The notes under the pieces: model-generated | Databases searched by the model: none | What the model was told of the DNA's origin: nothing | The model's input: only the letters and a program-made list of their open reading frames with translations | DNA from: Streptomyces dangxiongensis | GTDB lineage: Bacteria > Actinomycetota > Actinomycetes > Streptomycetales > Streptomycetaceae | Reading direction: 5' to 3' | DNA: 64,000 bases | NCBI RefSeq assembly: GCF_003675325.1 | Contig: NZ_CP033073.1 | Location: 3,534,001-3,598,000 of the forward strand | Part shown: piece after piece, positions 59,270 to 64,000 of the stretch | Numbering within the stretch: the stretch's first letter is position 1 | Layout of the letters: every line of letters begins with the position of its first letter | Program-made: the position numbers and the translations under genes

Positions 59270-61677
59270 CCGCACCCGGGCACCCCGAGCGGGCCGTCTC
59301 CGACCCGATCGGGCTCATCGCGGACCTGGTCGCGGCCATCGAACATCAGCTGGAGCCGGACCGGATCCGTGCCGTGGTCGCCAGCGTCGCGGGCGGACGC
59401 TCGAAGTCACGTCTCCTCGCGGCACACCTCACTAAGCATCCTCACGTGCTGAACGACGGTCGCTCGCCGGCACCCAGGGCCGTCGGCGACCTGCTCATCG
59501 CCCTGCGTGAGGCCGGGGCACAGACGGTCTCGCCGCCGTGCTGCGCCGCATGCGGCAGGCAGATACGAACGCTCCAGCGCCGCGGCCAGGACTGGTACTG
59601 CTGGAACTGCGGGCGGCCACAGCCCGAGCCGTGTGCTGCCTGCGGAAACACCCGCCGGGTCACTTCACGCGACCGGACCGGGCAGCCACGATGCGCCAAG
59701 TGCCCGGACGACGACGGACGCGACCCCATCGCAGTGATCGGCGCCCTGATCGCTGAACTGGATCCGCAGGCCGAACGGGAGACGGTCTCCGAGGCGGTCC
59801 GTCGATCGGCACCTCGTCCCTCCTACCAGCGGAAACTTGCCTGGGCCCTGGAATCCCACCCAGCTCTGCTGACCGGCGACGGTCACCTCGCACCCCACCC
59901 CGCGATCCTCAAGCTGATCGACCTGCTGCACGAGGCCGGCATCGCCGGGATCGTCCGGCCGTCCTGCCCCGGCTGCCACAGAGCCGTACGCATCGACAAG
60001 CCTCTGGACGGAAAGCGGGTCTGCCGCATGTGCATCTCCCACTCCCGCATCGAGGAGTGCTCGGGATGCGGAGCCCGCCGAGAGCCCGCCACCCGCGACG
60101 ACCAAGGCCGGCCAGTATGTCCGAACTGCCTGGTCAGCGACCCGGCGAACCTGGAAACCTGCATCAACTGCGGCCGACGAAGGGTCGTGAACACCCGCAC
60201 ACCGGACGGCCCGCTCTGCCAAGGCTGCCCCTCCTTGCCCACCGCGACTTGCAGTATCTGCGACGCGGAGAAACCCTGCGGCACCTCCCGGGCTACGGGT
60301 CGTCCATGGTGCCTGGACTGCCAGCGTCACTCCGCGCCGTGCTCGGCCTGCGGCGACGTCGCGGCGGTCGTCTCCGGCACTCTCGACCAGCCCCTTTGCC
60401 TGGGCTGCACCGCGCCTGAGGTCTGGCACACCTGCCTCACCTGCAGCGAGCCCGATTACCCGCACCCCGGTCAGTGCGGTCGTTGTCTCATCAATCGGCG
60501 CCTCAACGAGCTCCTGGGCCCTCCGTCCGATGCCCTCCACCCCGGTCTCGAAGCCCTGCGGAACAACATCGCCAACACCGAGCATCCACTCACCGCCAAT
60601 CGGTGGCTGAACAAGCCGTCCGTGTCTCCGGTCCTGGCCGACCTCGCGGCCGGCAGACGAGCTCTGACTCACGAGGCCCTCGACGAGCTGCCCGACAGCC
60701 CGCCCCTCGCCCACCTCCGCCAAGTCCTCGTCGGCGTCGGTGCCCTGCCCGAGCGGGACGAGTACATGGTCCGCCTCGAACGTTTCCTCACCGGCCTTCT
60801 CGCATCTCAGCAAGACCCCGAACAGCGCAAAGTCCTGCACCAGTACGCGATATGGCACCTGGTCCGTCGACTACGCCGACGCAGCAACGGCCGCCGTCTG
60901 ACCCCGCAGCAGTTCGCTTCCGCGCGTCAACGCACCTATGCGGCCGTCGCCTTCCTTACCTGGCTTCAGGCTCATGACCTCGTCTTGGAGACGTGCCGAC
61001 AGGCCGACCTCGACCGGTGGCTCACCGACGACGCCGCGACTTACCGCCACACAGCCGGGCACTTCGTCCGGTGGGCTCGCACCAACAAGCTCACCACCGT
61101 CCACGTCCCCGCTGTCCGCTGGAACGGTCCCACCCAGCCACTCGATGACGAGCACCGGTGGAACGTCGCACGCCGGCTCCTGCACGATGACACCCTCAAG
61201 CCCGAAGACCGCCTCGCAGGACTGCTTCTCCTCCTCTACGCGCAGGGGCCCTCGGCGATCCACCGACTGACCGTCGAGGACGTCGAGGTCGACGCTCAGG
61301 AGGTACGTCTCCACCTCGGTGATGCACCCGTTCAGCTGCCCGATCCCGTCGCCCAGCTGGCCCGCACTGTCGCCGCGAACCGCAAGGGGCACGCGACTAT
61401 CGGCGCCCTGACACCGTCGCCATGGCTCTTCCCTGGTGGCCAGCCCGGACGCCCAATCAGCACCACACAGCTGACCCAGCGCCTGAATCAGCTCGGGATC
61501 CGGCCCAACCAGGCACGCAGCACCGCGCTCTTCCAGCTTGCCACCGAGATTCCCGCCGCGATCCTCGCCCGCACCCTGGGCATCCACACCGACGTCGCTG
61601 TCGCCTGGCAGCGACTCTCCGCCGGGGACTGGGCCAACTACGCTGCCGAAGTCAGCCGACGCACCACGAGCCCCTGA
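59266..61677 (+). CDS. Zinc-ribbon protein with degenerate recombinase domain (trio gene 3)
   Basis: This 803-aa protein contains a long array of Cys-x-x-Cys ribbons from ~85 to ~405 (CCAACGRQIRTLQ, CWNCGRPQPEPCAACG, CPGCHRAVR, CSGCGARREPA, CINCGRRR, CSICDAEKP, CSACGDVAAV, CLTCSEPDYP, CGRCLINRRLNELLG). The C-terminal ~350 residues resemble a tyrosine recombinase core. The usual GxRxxE region is YAQGPSAIHRLTVEDVEVDA, without the Arg. HxxR is NQARSTALFQLATEIPA, keeping only the Arg. The Tyr position has VAWQRLSAGDWANYA. So it should bind nucleic acid but not recombine. No known name. Confidence 0.75.
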   Translation: MTAPGHPERAVSDPIGLIADLVAAIEHQLEPDRIRAVVASVAGGRSKSRLLAAHLTKHPHVLNDGRSPAPRAVGDLLIALREAGAQTVSPPCCAACGRQIRTLQRRGQDWYCWNCGRPQPEPCAACGNTRRVTSRDRTGQPRCAKCPDDDGRDPIAVIGALIAELDPQAERETVSEAVRRSAPRPSYQRKLAWALESHPALLTGDGHLAPHPAILKLIDLLHEAGIAGIVRPSCPGCHRAVRIDKPLDGKRVCRMCISHSRIEECSGCGARREPATRDDQGRPVCPNCLVSDPANLETCINCGRRRVVNTRTPDGPLCQGCPSLPTATCSICDAEKPCGTSRATGRPWCLDCQRHSAPCSACGDVAAVVSGTLDQPLCLGCTAPEVWHTCLTCSEPDYPHPGQCGRCLINRRLNELLGPPSDALHPGLEALRNNIANTEHPLTANRWLNKPSVSPVLADLAAGRRALTHEALDELPDSPPLAHLRQVLVGVGALPERDEYMVRLERFLTGLLASQQDPEQRKVLHQYAIWHLVRRLRRRSNGRRLTPQQFASARQRTYAAVAFLTWLQAHDLVLETCRQADLDRWLTDDAATYRHTAGHFVRWARTNKLTTVHVPAVRWNGPTQPLDDEHRWNVARRLLHDDTLKPEDRLAGLLLLLYAQGPSAIHRLTVEDVEVDAQEVRLHLGDAPVQLPDPVAQLARTVAANRKGHATIGALTPSPWLFPGGQPGRPISTTQLTQRLNQLGIRPNQARSTALFQLATEIPAAILARTLGIHTDVAVAWQRLSAGDWANYAAEVSRRTTSP

Positions 61678-61683
61678 CTCCGG

Positions 61684-61713
61684 GGAGGATGTCAGACCCC
61701 TCTGGCATCCTCC
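61684..61713. terminator. Hairpin after the trio operon
   Basis: GGAGGATG (61684-61691) pairs with CATCCTCC (61706-61713). It follows the 803-aa gene's stop by a few bases and precedes the acetyltransferase, so it may end the trio transcript. Confidence 0.45.
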
Positions 61714-61718
61714 GCCTC

Positions 61719-62264
61719 ATGCCGAACGATGCCGCCCACCACCTTGTCCAGATAACCAACCCGCACGACGTCACCGCCGAACTCCGGCAAGAGCTGATCG
61801 ACTGCTGGATCGCGGTTACCAACACCGGCGGCGCCGCGGGGTTCCCGTTCCCTCCCGTCAGACGCGACGATGTCACGCCGGTCGCGGACAATCTCCTCAG
61901 CCGTCTCGACCCGCAGCAGAGTCGGCTCCTCATCGCCCAGATCGACGGCGTCCTTGCCGGATGGGTCATCCTCAACCGCGATCCCTACCGACTCGTCGGG
62001 CACTGGGGCACCGTCCACCACCTCCAGACTCACCCCGCCTTCCGCGGCCGCGGAATCGGGTCCGCCCTCGTCCACGAGCTCCGGAAGATCGCCCGCGACG
62101 AGCTCGGTCTTGAACAGCTGCATCTGGCAGCCCGCGGCGGCGAGGGCCTGGAGGACTTCTACGGGCGGCTCGGATGGCGCGAGATCGGACGCTGGCCCGA
62201 AGCTCTCCGACTTGCCCCCCACGACACCCGCGACGAGGTCCTCATGATCCTCGCACCCCTCTGA
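61719..62264 (+). CDS. GNAT-family N-acetyltransferase
   Basis: The 181-aa protein has LLIAQIDGVLAGWVILNRDP, the acetyl-CoA-binding motif VHHLQTHPAFRGRGIGSALV (RGRGIG) and GEGLEDFYGRLGWREIGRWP near the end. Start: ATG 61719 lies after the hairpin; ATG 61689 is in the hairpin with GGAGG directly touching it and is less likely. No strong ribosome site is seen for 61719, so a leaderless or coupled start is possible. Substrate unknown. Confidence 0.82.
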   Translation: MPNDAAHHLVQITNPHDVTAELRQELIDCWIAVTNTGGAAGFPFPPVRRDDVTPVADNLLSRLDPQQSRLLIAQIDGVLAGWVILNRDPYRLVGHWGTVHHLQTHPAFRGRGIGSALVHELRKIARDELGLEQLHLAARGGEGLEDFYGRLGWREIGRWPEALRLAPHDTRDEVLMILAPL

Positions 62265-62494
62265 TCACAGAGGTATTCGGACGGTTCCAATACCCGACGT
62301 CACCATTAAGCGTCCTCCCCCACGTCGGCAAGAGCGCCGCCGAGGCCACTGCCAAGCTGGTCCCGCTCCAGCGGAAGGCGGAGGCGGAGGAAGCCGCACG
62401 CAAGGCGGAGAAGGCCCGGAAGAAGGCCAAGCGCGCCAAGAAGGCCCAGGCCGAGGGCGAGAAGAAGGCCCAGCGGAAGAAGCCCAAGAAGTAG
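62265..62494 (+). pseudogene. Lys-rich C-terminal gene fragment beside the right island end
   Basis: An open frame reads EVFGRFQYPTSPLSVLPHVG and then AEATAKLVPLQRKAEAEEAA with a tail of Lys/Ala/Arg repeats (KARKKAKRAKKAQAEGEKKA), ending at 62494. It has coding-like codon use but no good start or ribosome site, and the N-terminal part runs into the acetyltransferase frame. It may be the C-terminal remainder of an element gene cut at this point. Confidence 0.35.
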
Positions 62495-62508
62495 GGCCTA
62501 GCCCCCTC

Positions 62509-62529
62509 CGCTCACGCATCGCTCACGCA
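62509..62529. repeat. Right-end arm repeats
   Basis: CGCTCACGCA occurs twice (62509-62518 and 62520-62529) with an 11-bp spacing, the same orientation as at 24893-24913 and 29043-29074. It is 92 bp inside the right att core. Confidence 0.75.
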
Positions 62530-62583
62530 AGCCATCCCACGGCGCCCCGGCCATGTGACGCGTCACGCCCCGAGCAACACAAA

Positions 62584-62614
62584 ACCCCAGGTCAGCGACT
62601 ATCTGACCTGGGGT
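62584..62614 (-). terminator. tRNA-Thr terminator, right copy
   Basis: ACCCCAGGTCAG (62584-62595) pairs perfectly with CTGACCTGGGGT (62603-62614). It serves the tRNA on the minus strand and was probably brought by the island, since the other copy remains at 24695-24723. Confidence 0.65.
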
Positions 62615-62620
62615 TTCTCG

Positions 62621-62663
62621 GAGCCGCTTTCGGGATTCGAACCCGAGACCTACGCATTACGAG
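62621..62663 (-). repeat. Island attachment site, right (att core within tRNA-Thr)
   Basis: These 43 bp match 24733-24775 exactly and cover the 3' half of the tRNA. The tRNA stays intact because the element restores its 3' sequence. Confidence 0.93.
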
Positions 62664-62695
62664 TGCGTTGCTCTGGCCATCTGAGCTAAAGCGGC
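62622..62695 (-). tRNA. tRNA-Thr(CGT)
   Basis: The reverse strand folds as a full cloverleaf: acceptor GCCGCTT/AAGCGGC, D arm TAGCTCAGATGGCCAGAGC, anticodon arm ACGCA-CTCGTAA-TGCGT with anticodon CGT, short variable loop, T arm TCGGG-TTCGAAT-CCCGA. Discriminator T, no encoded CCA. It reads ACG codons. Confidence 0.95.
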
Positions 62696-62803
62696 GCGCT
62701 GTCCGCACCATGGTGCGATCAGCAACGTCGGTAAGTCTACACAGTTTCCCGGGGTGCTTCGTACCCGCCGCGGAGCGGGTGGCTCCGGGGCGGGCGGTGC
62801 GGG

Positions 62804-64000
62804 CTAGGTGCAACGTTTGCCGGGGGGCGGCGGGGTGCCGCGGAGGAGGTAGGTGTTGATCGCCGAGTCGATGCAGGCGCTGCCGCGGCCGTAGGCGGTG
62901 TGGCCGTCGCCGACGTAGGTGAGGAGGCGGCCGGAGGAGAGCTGACGGGCCAGGGACTGCGCCCAGCGGTACGGTGTCGCCGGGTCGCGGACCGTGCCGA
63001 CCACCAGGATCGGGGCCGCTCCCCTCGCCTCGATGCGGTGCGGCTCACCCGTCGCCCTCACCGGCCAGTACGTGCAGTTCAGCGACGCCCAGGCCAGGCC
63101 GGGCCCGAAGACCGGGGACGCCTTCTCGAACGCGGGCAGCGCCTTCTCCGCCTGCTCCGGGCCGGTGAAGGCCGGCGGCAGGTCCAGGCAGTTCACGGCG
63201 GCGTTGGCCATCATCAGGTTGCTGTAATGGCCGCTCGCGTCCCGCTCGTAGTAGCTGTCGGAGAGGGCCAGCAGGGCCGCGCCGTCGTTGTGCCGCATCG
63301 CCGAGGTCAGCGCCTCGCGCAGCCGCTCCCAGGACCCCTCGTCGTACATCGACGCGATCACCCCGGTGGTGGCCAGCGCCTCCCCCAGCCTGCGGCCGTC
63401 CGCGTCGCCCGCGGGCAGGGGGTGGGTGTCCAGCTTGCGGAAGAACGCCCGCAGGTGGTCGCCGGCCTGTGCGGGCGTCGTCCCCTTCCCGCCGAGCGGG
63501 CAGTCCGAGCGCCGTACGCAGTCCTTCGCGAACGCCCGGAACGCCGTCTCGAAGCCCGCCGTCTGGTCCAGGTTCAGCCTGCGGGCGTCCAGGGACGGGT
63601 CCATCGCGCCGTCGAGCACCATCCGGCCGACCCGCGCCGGGAACAGTCCGGCGTACGTCGCCCCGAGGAACGTGCCGTACGACGCCCCCACGTAGTTCAG
63701 CCTCCGGTCGCCGAGCACCGCCCGCAGGATGTCCATGTCGCGGGCCGTCTCGACGGTGGAGACGTGCCGCAGCAGCTTCGCCGAGTGGGCCCCGCAGCTC
63801 TCGGCGAACTTCCGGTCCGCCGCGACCAGGGTGTTCCGCTCCCGCTGGTCGTCGGGGGTCATGTCGGTCTGCGTGTACGCGTCCATCCGCCGCCCGTCGA
63901 GGCAGTGGACGGGCTCGCTGCGGGCGACGCCCCGGGGGTCCACCGCGACCATGTCGTAACGGGCCCGGACCTGCGCCGGGTAGCCGATGCCCGCGTACTC
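62804..64000 (-). CDS. Alpha/beta hydrolase, tripeptidyl-aminopeptidase-like (start beyond window)
   Basis: About 398 residues are visible before the stop at 62804. Landmarks: DMVAVDPRGVARSEPVHC, RAVLGDRRLNYVGASYGTFL (GASYG nucleophile elbow), ARVGRMVLDGAMDPSL, ILVVGTVRDPATPYRWAQSL (Asp) and LTYVGDGHTAYGRGSACIDS (His). The double-domain form and terminal CIDS-type motif match the SlpD/SlpE secreted peptidases of Streptomyces. The signal peptide lies outside the window, so export is inferred from family. Confidence 0.85.
   Translation of the reverse strand, partial: EYAGIGYPAQVRARYDMVAVDPRGVARSEPVHCLDGRRMDAYTQTDMTPDDQRERNTLVAADRKFAESCGAHSAKLLRHVSTVETARDMDILRAVLGDRRLNYVGASYGTFLGATYAGLFPARVGRMVLDGAMDPSLDARRLNLDQTAGFETAFRAFAKDCVRRSDCPLGGKGTTPAQAGDHLRAFFRKLDTHPLPAGDADGRRLGEALATTGVIASMYDEGSWERLREALTSAMRHNDGAALLALSDSYYERDASGHYSNLMMANAAVNCLDLPPAFTGPEQAEKALPAFEKASPVFGPGLAWASLNCTYWPVRATGEPHRIEARGAAPILVVGTVRDPATPYRWAQSLARQLSSGRLLTYVGDGHTAYGRGSACIDSAINTYLLRGTPPPPGKRCT

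Larger units (their letters stand above)
24776..62663. mobile_element. Genomic island (integrative mobilizable/AICE-like element) in tRNA-Thr
   Basis: The span between the two 43-bp att copies is about 37.9 kb. It contains integrase and excisionase genes, a relaxase with MobC, SpdB-like and DUF3631 proteins (typical of actinomycete integrative elements), two CRISPR arrays with cas genes, and accessory genes. Matching 10-mer repeats lie just inside both ends. No FtsK/TraB-type DNA translocase is seen, so self-transfer is doubtful and mobilization by another element is more likely. An internal second left-end copy at 28.9-29.1 kb indicates a composite structure. Confidence 0.9.

Noticed and set aside
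59266..61677. Calling the 803-aa protein a functional integrase
   Set aside because: The first catalytic Arg, the His of HxxR and the terminal Tyr are not in place in the segments that otherwise align.

Overview
The window is high-GC DNA with AGGAGG-type ribosome sites, many GTG starts and 4-bp ATGA/GTGA gene overlaps. Gene families such as DUF5753/DUF397 regulators, a SARP-NB-ARC-TPR regulator, SpdB-like and DUF3631 proteins, and a MAB_1171c-like protein point to a streptomycete-like actinomycete chromosome. Names are assigned from motifs read by eye; no database search was run.

Layout. (1) 1-14.5 kb is ordinary chromosome: an aldehyde dehydrogenase start, a DUF5753 regulator with an ATPase and a DUF397 partner, a lipoprotein, a DUF2786 protein, a PolA-like polymerase, an AfsR-like regulator, an FMN-barrel protein, an ArsR/MFS pair and a membrane protein. 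(2) 14.6-24.7 kb is a small carrier-protein biosynthetic cluster. It holds the 3' stump of an aaRS-like amino acid:carrier-protein ligase, two AcpS-type phosphopantetheinyl transferases, two carrier proteins, a methyltransferase, a KAS III-like enzyme, an ATP-grasp ligase, a type III-fold PLP decarboxylase, a Cys-less ketosynthase-like protein, two acyl-CoA dehydrogenase-like proteins, a metK 3' stump and a PfkB kinase. The ATP-grasp/PLP decarboxylase/carrier trio resembles butirosin BtrJ/BtrK/BtrI, so an aminoacyl-carrier intermediate that is decarboxylated on the carrier is inferred.

(3) 24.73-62.66 kb is an integrated genomic island of about 38 kb. It is bounded by a 43-bp direct repeat of the 3' end of tRNA-Thr(CGT); the intact tRNA lies at 62622-62695. 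Inside are a hydrolase and a two-component system; a second, tRNA-Lys-like attachment scar with a near-copy of the island's left end (28.9-29.1 kb); a very degenerate type I-E CRISPR array of about 65 repeats; and a cas3/cas6e/cas5/cas7/cse2/cse1 set without cas1-cas2, with frameshifts in cas3 and cse1. A second CRISPR array of 17 repeats follows. Next is a nucleotide-themed accessory module (ATPase, methyltransferase, unknown 464-aa protein, HD hydrolase, CYTH protein, NDP kinase, HTH-Nudix and Nudix). The mobility region has a relaxase, MobC, SpdB-like protein, palindrome-rich possible origin, DUF3631 protein, excisionase and integrase. The right end holds a second recombinase, a small HTH protein and a zinc-ribbon protein with an apparently dead recombinase domain.

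(4) 62.8-64 kb returns to chromosome with a secreted peptidase-like hydrolase.

How it fits together: the island looks like a mobilizable element that picked up a CRISPR-Cas locus which no longer acquires spacers and is now decaying by point mutation. The accessory module and the recombinase/HTH/zinc-ribbon trio are the best candidates for undescribed systems.
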